Notes: a model not told the origin generated them from the sequence alone. 64,000 bases of DNA from Cryptomeria japonica (GCF_030272615.1 NC_081413.1:101392239-101456238); one strand, 5' to 3'. Counted from the first letter of the stretch, positions 46,801 through 58,325 are shown. Program-made: numbers and translations.

Positions 46801-47480
46801 ATATGGTGTACTGAGGGGTCATATGGTGTACTGAAGGATCATATAGTGTCCTAAGGGGTCATATGGTGTCGTTAGAGGTCATATGGTGTCCTAAGGGGTC
46901 ATATGGTGTTGTTGGGGGTCACATGGGATCCTAAGGGGGTACACATGTGTTAGAACACCATATGACCCCTTAAGACACCATATGACCCATCAAGACATCA
47001 TATGGTCCTAAGGGGTCACATGGTGTCCTAAGGGGTCATATAGGGTTCTAAGGGGCCACACATGTTAGAACACCATATGGCCCCTTAAGACACCATATGG
47101 TGTCCTTAGGACTTATATGGTGTCCTTAGGGCTTATATGGTGTCCTAAGGGGTCCTGTCGTACATACCAGGATGTTAAAAGGGGTCATATGGTGTCCTGG
47201 GGTCATATGGAGTCCTAAGGGGCCGCACATGTGTTAGAACACCATATGACCCCTTAGGACATCATATTATCCTAAGGAGTCATATGGTATTCTAAGGGGT
47301 CATGTCATACATACCATGATGTTAAAAAGGGTCATATGGTGTCATGAGGGGTCATATGAGGTCCTAAGGGACCACACGTGTTAGAACACCATATGACCCT
47401 TTAGGACACCATATGACCCTTTAGGAGATCATATTGTCCTAAGGGGTCATATGGTGTCCTAAGGGGTCATATGATCTCCT
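43830..47480. repeat. 20-bp CATATG satellite with higher-order palindromic units
   Basis: The basic unit is CATATGACCCCTTAGGACAC, or its complement, repeated for about 3.6 kb. Higher-order units of roughly 100-400 bases are marked by ACACATGTGT next to GTTCTAA and GGCCCCTTAGGA, with the 20-mers pointing outward on both sides, so each larger unit is itself a palindrome. The marker reads CTAACACATGTGT in the left half (from 43852 to about 45672) and ACACATGTGTTAG in the right half (from 45921 to about 47230), with one exception near 45152. The short open frames here are accidental. Confidence 0.95.
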
Positions 47481-48577
47481 GAGGGGTAAGTAGAGGGGTT
47501 GAGGGAGGGATGTATGAATAGAGATAGAGGAAGAGAGAGAGGAAGAGGGAAGATAGTGATAAGTTTAGAGGGGGGAAATAGATAAAGAGAGGTGGAGAGG
47601 GAAGGAGATAGAGACAGGTGAGATATACAAAAGTGGAGGGGAGAGTTGGAGTGAGGGAGAGAAGGAGAGGTATTCAAATAGAGGTATTATTTACCCCACC
47701 TCTCTATCAAGTACCCATCCATCTATACTATCTATCTCCCCTCTCCCTTTATGTATTTGTCTCTTCTCTCTAGATATGGGTATCTATCTTCTCTCTTGCT
47801 CTTTTTATCTCCTCTCTCCCTCTCTCTACATACCTCTCTTTCCATCCCTATCTACTTTTATCTCCCCTAATTTTCTACCCCCTCTCTCTCTCTCTCCATA
47901 CTCTCTCTCTAGCTACTTATCTCTATCTACCCAACCTTTCTTTAAATACCTCTCCTTCTCTCCCTCACTCCAAGTATCCCCTCTACTTTTGTATATATCA
48001 CCTATCTCTATCTCTCTCCTTCTGTCTCCACCTCTCTCTATCTATTTTACCCCTCTCAACTTATCACTATCTCCCCTCTTCCTCTCTCTCTCTCTCTTTC
48101 TCTCTATATATCTCCCTCCCTACAAGACCTCTATTTCTATCTTTTCTTCTATCTCCCAAACCTTCCCTTATCACTTCTATCAATCTCACTATCTCCCCAC
48201 TCTCTCTCTATTACCTTTTTCTCAACCTACATCTCTCTCCCTCCCCACCTATATCTCCACCTCTCTCTAGAGTGAGATAGAGAGGTAGAGAGGGGATAGA
48301 AGGGAGATAAAAGTAGAGAGGGAATGAGGGAGGGGTGGAGAGAGAGATGTTGATAGGGAGGGAGAAAAAGGTATGTAGAGAGATAGATAGGTATATGTAG
48401 AGAAAAAGAGGTAGGTAGGGAGTGAGGGGACGTGTAGAGATAGATGAGATAGAGAGTAAAGAGTTAAGGATGTGAGGGAGAGGTAGAGATAGGTCTAGAT
48501 TTAGGGAGAGAAAGGAGAGATAGAGAGGTAGAGAGGAGATAGAGGGGACATAAAAGTAGCGAGAGAGAGCGAGAGAG

Positions 48578-48657
<80 letters not shown>

Positions 48658-48869
48658 ATTATATGTATAGAAATAGAGGTAGGTAGGGAGTGAGGGGAGG
48701 TGTGTATCTAGAGAGAGGAGACAAAGAGTAGAGAGTTAGGGATGTGAGATAGAGATAGAGAGATAGGTCTAGATTTCGAGATAGAGAGAGAAAAGAGATA
48801 TAGAGGTAGAGAGGGGATAGAGGAAGAGTGCTATGGAGAGAGATGAGTCTAGAGCTCAAGGAAGATAAA
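47481..48869. repeat. Alternating polypurine and polypyrimidine blocks, (GA)n
   Basis: Purine-rich (47481-47695), pyrimidine-rich (47695-48267) and again purine-rich (48268-48869) blocks share words in inverted order and contain a (GA)n run at about 48563-48653. The S/L/P-rich open frame on the plus strand at 47776-48270 is a translation of this low-complexity DNA. Confidence 0.9.
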
Positions 48870-49258
48870 GAGAGCAAGAAAATGTTGATAGGAGCCCGCT
48901 GATTACTGGAATTTGACTAAGTCTGAAAAATTTATAAGATCTTCTAAAATCTAGAATTTGCATTATAACTCCTACAGATTTGAAACCACTTTCAAACATC
49001 TTGCCAATATAGATATGGAGAGAGATGAGTCTAGAGATCAAGGAAGATAAAGAGATTGACATAAAAAGAGCTAGAAAATGTTGAACTACTGATTACTGAA
49101 ATTTGTCTGTTTGAAAATTTATAAGATCTTCTAAAATCTAGAATTTGTATTATAACTCCTAGAGATCTAAAACCACTCTCAAACATCCTGCCAATATATA
49201 CACGAAATATAACTTAAAGTATAAGAAAGGAAAATGACAAAGGGAAATGTGACTTATA
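48870..49258 (-). repeat. Right terminal inverted repeat, duplicated
   Basis: Two tandem copies of the end sequence (48870-49012 and 49060-49200), both inverted relative to 42671-42910. Only the outer copy continues to the terminal TATAAGTCAC (49249-49258). Confidence 0.85.
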
Positions 49259-49447
49259 TTTATATTAATAGTTCAAATATCATTCCTTGAATAAACTTCA
49301 TGACTAAGTTTTCTTGAAATTGATGTAGTACTAGGATGTGTGACCATCTAAAAAGTCTCCATTATTAAATAAATTTATTCTTTTATATTAATAGTTCAAA
49401 TATTATTTTTGAGAGAAACTTCATGACTAAGTTTTTTTGAATTGATA
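49257..49447 (+). repeat. Short tandem duplication next to the giant palindrome
   Basis: TATATTAATAGTTCAAATAT and CTTCATGACTAAGTTTT occur at 49257-49320 and again at 49385-49447, a duplicated block of about 128-bp period directly beyond the right end of the palindrome. Confidence 0.75.
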
Positions 49448-49551
49448 TTAATAGGCTTTGGGCTTGTCCCATGTAAGTCCAAGGTTCAACTCTCGTCTGG
49501 ATTTACCTTTAATAATCAAATACTACACATACATATTTAAAAAAAAAAAAA
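49448..49551 (+). mobile_element. Possible decayed SINE
   Basis: A B-box-like AAGGTTCAACTCTCG (about 49482-49496), a weak A-box-like segment before it and a poly(A) run at 49539-49551 suggest a tRNA-derived SINE. No clear target duplication was found. Confidence 0.35.
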
Positions 49552-49938
49552 TTTATTAGATGAAGAAGAAAAAATCAAATACAAGTGGGGTTCATAAGAA
49601 CAAATCATTAACTAAAAGAAACAATTAAAATTTGTTGATATGAATATAAATTTTATCGAACATTGATTTTAAACATAATTCAAATATCTATGATGCTATC
49701 GATGACTGCCATTGAAGACTTTAATTGTCCTAAAATTAAATAAATCTGTAAAACCTTGAAATAATCATTGAAAGTATACAATAAATTTGTAATTCTGCTT
49801 TGATTGAATATAAAAAAAGTTAAATAAATCTATAAAACCTTGAAATAATCATTGAAGTATACAATTCATCACCGTTTAGACCCCCAAAATACTATTTTTT
49901 AATTACTTTCTCTCTGTTTTCATCAGATTAATCGACTG

Positions 49939-49947
49939 ACACGTGGC
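49939..49947 (+). promoter_or_regulatory. G-box/ABRE upstream of the E2 gene
   Basis: ACACGTGGC contains the palindromic CACGTG core bound by plant bZIP and bHLH factors and fits the abscisic-acid response element consensus. It lies about 460 bases before the E2 start codon. The motif is exact; a role here is inferred. Confidence 0.45.
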
Positions 49948-50177
49948 AGTCAGTCAGAAGATTCGTGCCGATCTATATTCTATAGCTTCGAAATCCTAAT
50001 CTCATCCTCTCAATTTTCAATATTCATTTTATTATTATTATTTTATTTTCCCCCGGGTTTTTTTAATTCCTTTATAGATGAATGTAATTATTACTCCAAG
50101 GAAAGAGAGTAGTAGCACGGAGCACGTCGCAGGTTCGATTCCCGAGCCCTTTCCTTTCCCTTTTCCCTCCCTCCCTC

Positions 50178-50188
50178 ATTATATATGC
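50178..50188 (+). promoter_or_regulatory. Candidate TATA element of the E2 gene
   Basis: ATTATATATGC lies about 220 bases before the start codon, after pyrimidine-rich CCCTCCCTCCCTC, a plausible core promoter arrangement. Alternative start sites cannot be excluded. Confidence 0.35.
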
Positions 50189-50403
50189 GATACAACTCAT
50201 TGTTTTGTTCATTTCACTCTGAATTCTGATGACTATTTTCTGAGTTGTGTTTTTTCTGCAGTCTGCATGCTAAGATTGTAAAAAGATCTGTGTAAACGTT
50301 AGCGTTGGCTGGGAGATCTGAGGGAAATTATTGACGCGTGTCAAAATTTCTGTCAGTTGACGGACGGTTGAAACACCAGATCTAATTCCTTCTGGCCGAC
50401 AGA

Positions 50404-52252
50404 ATGTCATCGTCCTCTGCGCAGCTACGTTTGATGTCCGACTTGAAAGCCATTCGAAACGAGGCTCCCGAGGTTTTCATTTTTCTTTCTTTTTTGTTTT
50501 GTTTTAAATGTTTCAAAGGAAAAATTCTTAGCAATATTCTCCTTTTTGCCCTTTTAGAAAGCTCCTGAAAATGAGGGTTTGTGCTTTGGATTTTTCATAT
50601 TATCCCCCTTTTTAAGCCGAATTGTAACGATTTTTCGCATAGGGTGCTTGTTTATGTGTATATTGGGTACCTTTGAAGTATATATGCTTCCTTGTATGTT
50701 GCATACTGGTTGTCTTTGTAAGTTTCTGGGTGGGAGTCATTATTTTGTATTTTGTCTCTGTTTTATCATATAGGGTTGTAGTGCAAGTCCTCACGCTGAT
50801 GAAAATCTATTCGTGTGGAGCGCTACCATCTTTGGTCCTGATGAGACTCCCTGGGAAGGTGAGACTTGTTCTTATTCAAAATTTATTTTCTTTCTGAATG
50901 ATTCTGTTTACTAACAGTTTTTGTTTTGCTTGGATTTGGTCTTGTTTATTCGGCTCAGGTGGAATTTTTGGCTTGAGGTTGATTTTTGGGGAAAACTATC
51001 CAGAGAAGCCTCCTCGTGTGAGATTTACATCGGATGTCTTTCATCCCAATGGTAAGTGTTGAAGTTGTTTTGAAATTCTAGGGTAGAAGGAAATTTTGGG
51101 TAACTTAGATTTCTGTAACAAGTGTTGTGGATCTGTTAATTTGATTCAGATATAGCGATTGTTATGGTAAAGATAAGTGAAAGAGTTGTCCAATTGGCCT
51201 AAATCGATTCACATGGATTTCCCTGACCTTAATATTATTTTAATCTCATCTAGAAATGAAAGATTGTTTTAAATTCCATTAGTAGTTAGATCAAATGTCA
51301 TCTGTAGTCTGACGCATGGATCATGTAACATATGTAATGGTATATATATATAAATGTTTTTTTAATGTGATGTGGGTTATGTTGAAGTGAATTCTATGCT
51401 ACTCATTCTTAATCAAACATATGCAGTAAGAGGAACAAATTTAATTTATTTCTAATTCAAAATTTACATCATGATCAATTCCTGATCTTTAACCTATCCA
51501 AAAAAAAAATGACATATGGAAGTTATGTTAAGGGCTTAGAAAGAACAGATTCAATGCCTTGGTACTCTTAGTCAAAATTTTGTTGTTTTAGAGGGAAGTT
51601 GTTTGCTCTGATGAAATAAATGATTTTCAGTAGTTTGATTTGAATGCATCACCCACCATGTGGTTTAATTTAAAGAGATGCTATCTTTGCTGGCTCTCAA
51701 TCAGCGGGGATGCATTGATTTGAAAATTCTTTGTTTTATTCTTTTCTGGCGGACTTGATTTCCATTTTTTATGCTGCACTAACTTGTAAAATTGCTTTCG
51801 TATTCACCCAGTATATCACGATGGAACACTTTGCATGGACATCATTCAGGATGCCTGGTCGCCTTGCCATAACGTTTGTACAATATTGACATCAATTCAG
51901 GTAAAGTGTGAGGTTTATTTTAAGATTATCTTGCTGCTAGCGTTTTCGATACAGTGTTTCCTTGATGTTTGTGAACTATTCTGTTTTACAGTCTCTTCTT
52001 ACGGATCCAAACCCTGCAAGTCCTGCAAATCCAGAAGCTGCTCAATTGTATCAGACTGATATGCAAGCTTACAACAGGTACTTATCTTGGAGGATATGAT
52101 TCTTTTATTCAACTAAACATCACTTATATAACCTACCGTTAATACTTGTTTTCAGATTGATGTTGAATTGTTAATTTTTATATTTTATATCTTTTACTTG
52201 TGATTATAGGAGAGTGCGGCGATGTGCTCGGAAATCTATTGAATCTACATGA
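50404..52252 (+). CDS. Ubiquitin-conjugating enzyme E2, RAD6/UBC2-like (6 exons)
   Basis: E2 enzymes take ubiquitin from E1 on a catalytic cysteine and pass it to substrates with an E3 ligase, in cytosol and nucleus. Exons: 50404-50472, 50774-50858, 50959-51051, 51812-51900, 51992-52077 and 52210-52252. All introns are GT-AG, the phases agree, and the total is 465 nt or 154 residues, the normal size of a bare UBC fold. Motifs: [24 protein letters not shown] at residues 80-82, the active-site Cys90 in DGTLCMDI, then WSP and LTSIQSLL followed by [16 protein letters not shown]. The last is closest to RAD6/UBE2A. It departs from the canonical plant UBC1-3 in the N-terminus ([11 protein letters not shown]), CHNVC after WSP and the basic C-terminus [10 protein letters not shown]. 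It has no stops or frame errors and is probably a functional paralogue. Confidence 0.95.
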
Positions 52253-52806
52253 TGACCATTAGAGTCAATGGATGACTCCATGTATGCTGAAAGTTGTATT
52301 TTGCTAAGCCGTAATTGCAGTAAATGATGTGAAGGTTTCTGTTGCCTTCCTAATGTGTACAGTTGTTATTACAATAGTAATAGAACTCAGCTATTACTTT
52401 TTGCAAAAACTATTCAGTTTTTCCAAGATGCTCGATTCTCTGTGCACTGGAATTAATTTTTTCCTATAAAGATGAATCACCGTACTTAGAAACTTTTTTT
52501 TCTATATTCCATTTGTCTGTTCATTTCTTCTTGCTCAACAAAATGGTATCTGGCATAATATTGGCATTTTATTGTTTGAAAATAATAGTGAACACGGAAA
52601 AGTAATGATTTGTGACAGTCTATAAACATTTGTTGCATTAAGCAGTGTCTAATTCATTGTTTGTGGGTTACTTCATAACTTGCAAGTTATTCTTGAATGA
52701 AGGCCTGATAGACATCTTATGTTCTCTGTTTACCTTTATGTAAGGTAGATCGTTGGTGCAAATGAATCAATTTACTCGTCTGAAAGATAATCATGAAACT
52801 ATACGA

Positions 52807-52963
52807 TCTTAAATGAAGGCTGTTGAGGGTATTGGCTTTGCAAATTTTCACGTCATATTCCTGAATCTTTCTTGATATATGATCTTAAATGAAGGCTATT
52901 GAGGCCCTGAGGGTATTGGATCTGCAAATTTTTACGTCATATTCTTGAATGTTTCTTGATTTG
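52807..52963 (+). repeat. Tandem duplication, unit ~80 bp
   Basis: Two adjacent copies share GATCTTAAATGAAGGCT, GAGGGTATTGG and the end ACGTCATATTC. The second copy has a small insertion. Confidence 0.8.
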
Positions 52964-54779
52964 CTAACGTTTTCAGACTGATTTATCCAAACTTGGTTAA
53001 ATCTTGCATACAGAATAGAAAATATATTCTTTGAGATCATTGAGAAATAATTCTTTAAGATAAATCAGATCTAAATTAATGTAGACGAAAGTTGCAGTCC
53101 AAGTTCTAATATATGGTGTATACCTCACCAAGTAAACATTGCTAGTTGCTCATTTAATGGCAATTCTTCTTTTCATAACACAATCTTCCAAGCTATATTT
53201 GCTTGTCAGGTGGCTATATGTTCTCATTGTGTGATGATGATCTCAAATTCTCAAATGTCTAAATGTAATTTAAATTATAATCAACCTCTGTTTTTTGAAC
53301 TGCATGATTTTCAATTAAATCTTTTGAAAGCATCGTTCCATTTTCAACTCTTTCTCATTGTAGCGAACAACTTAAGGGTTGTCTATTACATTTTTTTGTT
53401 TTGATCAATCAATAAAAGTAGTGCATGCGATTATTAGGAGTCTGTTATGATTTTATCTGGAATGGATAAAATAATTCCCTGGAGCCACAAGCCCTCAAGA
53501 ATTAGGGTTGTTTCAGCATCTTAATTGACTTCCTAGAGTTTCACTTGAAGCGAAAGATTAAGTACCAAGTTTCATAAACCATATGTTGAATACTAGACTT
53601 GTAGTCAATGACTAGTAAATAATCTAGACTCTTGTGATTTTGCATGATTATTCGATGATGCAGACAAAAATGGCGATGCAGCACCGAACTTAGGTTTCAT
53701 TTGAACTGCATTATTGCACAATTAATTGTCAAAATCTATGATGCCCTTCTGAATTGTTTTCTTTAGTATTTTTTATTAGTTCAGCTGCATAATGCAGGCT
53801 GCTGTTCTGTCAATTAGGACTTGGATGATTAAAATTACCTTCAAAGGCCCCACTGTGAATTTCTTTCTAAACAAATACAACTTTCCATCTTTATTAAATT
53901 GTGAACATACTTGTGCTGACTGATTTAATTTATAATCTGAAATTTGATGACATGGGTTTTTAAAAGTAAACTGCAACGAACAATTTGTTAAAACACTAAT
54001 TACTTACGCTAACAAATTTAACAGAGAAATAAAGTAACAATTAGGTATTTTAACCGTCAAAACATGATGAGCTGTGACCATTGAAATTGCGTAGAAGATA
54101 TGGATTGGGCTAATGGCATTCTTAGGGAAATATCAGGGGCCAGGGCAATTCGTAATGTGTTTACTGCGAACCGATCTTTAGTTGTTTGCTTCTGTGCAAA
54201 TTGTATTGCTCTGTAAAGAAAACATTCCATTCTGTAGTATAAATTTGGAAACCATGTTTTTGTTGGTTAAGAAAATATATAATTCTGTAGTATATGATTT
54301 TGGAAACCATGCTTGCCCTTGTCATTTTAGATTGAGAAAATTTCATTCTGAAGAATTAATTTTTGTCAAACATTTAACTTGGGTATATGCCACCAGCAGA
54401 CAATTAATTTTAGAAGATTAAGATTTTTTGTTGAATTTCTTGAGGAAATTGGAAACGAGTTTTGGTATCTAGCATCAATCCTTTGTCAATTTAAATCTCC
54501 ATTTAATGGTAGTCGAATCATTCATGGGAGGTGTACCGGTTCTAGGACTTTTTGACTTTTGGTACCTGCAGCTTGATAAGATTCGTGCCAACAACATTAG
54601 CGAACAGATAACTAACACAGATTTAGATGACAAGCACTTGGAGGTGGTTGTGAATCGTGCCAACATCGGTTTACAAACGAGTTAGGTAAGATTCCCATAA
54701 TAATCTAGATGTTGCAGAGGACCGAGTGATAAGCATTGAAGATGATATCCAATCAAGTAACAACTTTCAACCATACAAC

Positions 54780-54889
54780 AACTGCGAAAACTACAAAGAT
54801 TGCTAAAGGCGCACAAGTACGAAGAGAGAACAGCTGTTAAAACTACAAAGATTGCTAAGGGGCACAATTACAAAGAGAGAGCAGCTGTA
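54780..54889 (+). repeat. Tandem duplication, unit ~55 bp
   Basis: Two adjacent copies share AAAACTACAAAGATTGCTAA and GAGAGCAGCTGT-like ends. Confidence 0.75.
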
Positions 54890-55979
54890 GCCAATCCACT
54901 ATTTGGATAGTCTTTCTATTTGCAGATTCTTACAAAATGATTGACATTAGGAACCCATGAAGGTACTGACGAATGGAAGTCACCATTACGAAGAGACCTC
55001 AGATGCAGGGAAAAGTAATATGCAACAAACCATGTCTCCATAGGAGGTGCTAAGAAAGATTCCAAAACAGAGAGATACATCTGCAATATTTGAACAATGA
55101 ATCACTAAAGTTGGCCAAGTCTCCATTTCTAATTCTATGAATGGTAGGTCACCTTTGTTTTATATGTTGCTTTTATTGAATGGTTTCTTCATAATCGTGT
55201 TCTTTACACTCTAGAAGCCTCTAACAACAATCATGCTCATAGGGTGCTCATGGGTAATAAAATTGTAAGGATATGCAAAAACTTCAGAGTGTGTATCTCA
55301 ATGGAATCAAAACAATACCTTTGATTGGGATTGGGAAGAGTAGAGATGTATGTTTCTTAATGCCTATTTTAAAGAAGATTAAGACGACCAACCTACTAGT
55401 TGTTTAAGATGTGTTTGGCTCTTGATGCATACCTTAAGAAGATTAAGATGACCATCCTACTAGTTGATGTTTTAAAGAGTTTATATCTTTTGATTAGTCA
55501 TATGTAACGATATCAATTTGTTAGGATATGTTTTATATTTGTTAGGATTAAGGTGCCATCTAGTTTTTAAATCTTATGTCATAGTGTATAGTTTCAACAT
55601 CTTTCAAAAGTGTCTTTAGGGTGTACTAGGAAGATAATTTGTAATATTTATTCTCACATCTTTCAAGTGTCTTTAGGGTATTAGAAAGATAATTTGTGTC
55701 TCTTGGCATTTCCAAGTGGGCGATTAAAAAAAAGAAACAAGTGTCTCTTGGCATTTTGTCATTTATTGCATTAATGTAATGTTTTATTTTCAAGTTTGGA
55801 TGCCCAAGTTGGGGGGAAAGTATTGCAATCAAAATCAGCATCCTTTCACATTTCAAGGGGACAAATCAAGGGTTGAGACATTTGGAATGAAGAATCATCT
55901 TTGGGAGTTAGTGCTTAAGACATCTTCACAAGTTTATAAAATCAGCTTTTTAGATGTAGAAATTATGAGTAGTTGAATG

Positions 55980-56878
55980 TAGAGTTTCTCCACAAGAATA
56001 AGAATACGTCGAGGCATAAAGATGTGAAGACGAGAAAAGATTAAAGGTAAATAACATAGAAGATAAATGCAACTCAATACCATCACATAAAACACCTTTT
56101 TCTCTTTAGATTGAGTTGAAGCAAAGTACCCCCTAACTCCACTCGATTTGCTCATTTGATGTAGAAATGCTTATGAAGATATAAACAAAAAATTGGACAA
56201 CATAACATTGTGCTCAAAGAAGATCTCTAAATGGGGCGAGGAACCTCTGTATTATAGAATTCCTAATAGTAAAAATCAAGGCTATGAGAGATTGATGATG
56301 GTGGCTAAGATTGGATGAGGATTAGGGTTAGGTTCAAAGTTGTAGTCATGTGACAAGTATCACATGATGGATAAGGGCTAGGGTTAGTAGGCACATTAGA
56401 GCAACATCCTTATGTGAATCGACATGATTAATAGGTTTAGTATGAATTAAATAGCTGAGATGAGAAGTTAGTTTGACTTTTGGGAAGTGTCCAGGTTCAT
56501 TGAACCTAGACGAACCTAGACAAGGTTTAGTTAAACATGTGGAAGGACACATGTCACATGATGGCAATTTTAGACTGTGATCCATATGAAAAAGTTTAAG
56601 GGCTAGGATTGAATGGACAAGGATTAAATGTGAGTTGCAAAATTAGCTAAATAAATAATAAATGTTTATTAAATTAATGAGATTAAGTGATAAATAATAA
56701 AAAAAAATTAATTAAATGTTAGGACAAAGTGGAATATAAGGATGGATAAATTAATTAAATAAATAATAAATATTTATTTAATTAATGGCTAGGATAGACA
56801 TATTAACTAAATAAATAAATATATTTAAACTAGCTAAAATTAGGCGTGGTTAGCTATGGGTAGATTTAGGTGTCTACA
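55980..56878 (-). repeat. 3' LTR-like end of a Tat-type family (left limit unknown)
   Basis: On the minus strand TGTAGACACCTAAA starts directly after a purine tract (56879-56895, CAAAGAGAGCCAAAA), the same junction as at 12736. The adjacent U3 is AT-rich with AATAAATA words, as in that LTR. The left boundary given is only an estimate. Confidence 0.5.
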
Positions 56879-56895
56879 TTTTGGCTCTCTTTGCG

Positions 56896-57860
56896 ATAAT
56901 GTTGTGATTGAGAGATGCAATATCATTTCAAAGAAGAACAAAACATAGTGGGTAGGAAGTGACGAGGATTAGTAGCATGATGCCCTAGTCACTAAAAGGA
57001 TGAGAGTTAGGTGTGCCCCCTCAAAAAGGCATGGGGATTCAAATAACGTTGGTGTGCTCTCAAAATGGATGAGAGGATTAGAGGATAAATGATAAAGGGA
57101 CATGGAAGAAGATGGATGAAAGAGATCATGAAGATATGAACATCATGTTGAAATGGTATACACATTTGGATTTGATATTGTACTTGATGTTATCACCAAG
57201 GTATCATGAATCAGGGTGGCGATGTGCCAAGTTCATGATCAAAATGGTCAAATGCAAACATATAACTTATGACACCATGATATGGAAGACCATGATGCCA
57301 TTATGACAATAGGATGCAAAGATCATGATAGATACAAACAATTATAACACACACACACACACAACAAGCAAGTATACACAACAATTTAAAATCAAATGAC
57401 GAATTTTCTCCAAGTCAAATTGAAAAAAATTTGATTAATTAATTGATTAATGATGATGAGGATATAAAAGTCAATAATAAGAATATAAAGTCAATGATAA
57501 GAACAATGTGTACCCCAAGGATTGTGTTTTTAACAATAAGAACAACACTAGGATTAGGAAGGATGCATCCCTATAATGATAATTATATTAAATTGGGTCA
57601 ATGAATTATCAATTGATTTGGATCAAAACCAATGGATTCTTATAGATGATGGGCTAGATTGCAAGATTGGATTGCATGGATTAATATTTATTGCACTAGA
57701 AGGATTGGATTGAGATTTTTTCGGATTGGATGGATGGAGAATATTATGGTGAGGATAGAGGAATAGATGGGGACCAATGACAAGGGAAACTCAAGGCATG
57801 ACAAAAGATGAAAGGATGAAGGGTGACCTTTCTTAGAAAGAAAACAGGGGAACATAGATT
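56896..57860. other. Probable 3' internal region of a gypsy element
   Basis: No gene is visible. It contains many ATGAT- and GATGG-rich words and a short (AC)n at 57349-57362. Placed in an element only because it follows a polypurine tract. Confidence 0.35.
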
Positions 57861-57879
57861 GGAGTTCTAAGCCTTCTAA

Positions 57880-58313
57880 TTTCTATGTGTTATATTTATA
57901 CCCCAAAATCAATTATACAAGAGTAAGGAGTTGATTCATACTATACCTTAACTAGTTAGCAAAATATACAAGCATCATACATAGAACACCCAAACATATA
58001 CATTTTCATTAATCATTCATGTACATACAAGCAAGGATTTTCCTTTCACTATATCCTTATATCTCCTTACACATTATAGATTCCTAATCTTGATCTTGTA
58101 CTTCTCTTCCTTTTTCATCCTATGTCTCTCTCCCTTAATGTTACATTTTATCTTTGCTTAAATAGATATCTATCTAATGGAACATGTCCCATATACAAAT
58201 ACTACTAATTTAGATGGCGTTTCTTCAATTAGAAGTTTCACAAACTTTTTGCATTGGATTACAATATGATTTATACTATCTGTACAGGCTCTACCTTTAT
58301 CCTACTAACATCA
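57880..58313 (-). repeat. LTR-like segment next to the decayed gypsy pol
   Basis: On the minus strand the purine tract GAAAGGGGGGG (58324-58314) is followed by TGATGTTAG, an LTR-start-like junction placed right after the integrase end. The far boundary is not defined. Confidence 0.45.
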
Positions 58314-58325
58314 CCCCCCCTTTCA

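Larger units (their letters stand above)
42671..49258. mobile_element. Giant inverted repeat with satellite core (foldback-like)
   Basis: The 6.6-kb unit starts TATAAGTCACATTTCCC and ends with its complement. The left end (42671-42910) and right end (49060-49258) are inverted copies with few differences, and the right end has a second tandem copy at about 48870-49012. Inside the ends lie polypyrimidine (left) and polypurine (right) tracts that share words such as CACATCCTTAACTCTCTAC in inverted form. The core is a 20-bp satellite whose higher-order units change orientation near 45700-45900, close to the geometric centre (about 45965). No coding capacity. It resembles a foldback-type transposon or a large palindromic satellite; the family is unknown to me. 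I could not define a target duplication. Confidence 0.8.
52253..55900. other. 3' flank of the E2 gene and unassigned DNA
   Basis: The E2 3' UTR should occupy the first few hundred bases; no clear polyadenylation signal stands out. Beyond it I see no gene, only short tandem duplications: about 52807-52963, 54182-54340, 54780-54889 and 55380-55475. A plus-strand stretch near 54575-54680 translates as LDKIRANNISEQI and so on, but it is short and closed by stops. Confidence 0.45.

Noticed and set aside
43830-47480. Possible CRISPR-like array because of regular short repeats
   Set aside because: No unique spacers; units are contiguous, degenerate and in both orientations in a plant nuclear sequence.
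47776-48270. Plus-strand S/L/P-rich frame of 164 codons with membrane-like look
   Set aside because: Pure consequence of a polypyrimidine tract (TCT, CTC, CCC codons); low complexity and inside repeat DNA.
50078-50281. 67-codon plus-strand frame before the E2 gene
   Set aside because: Lies in the expected promoter/5' UTR, low complexity (PFPFPFPSL), no family; at most an upstream frame.
54475-54867. Possible small gene or gene fragment downstream of the E2 gene
   Set aside because: Frames on both strands are short, closed by stops and without motifs; the region also contains a tandem duplication.
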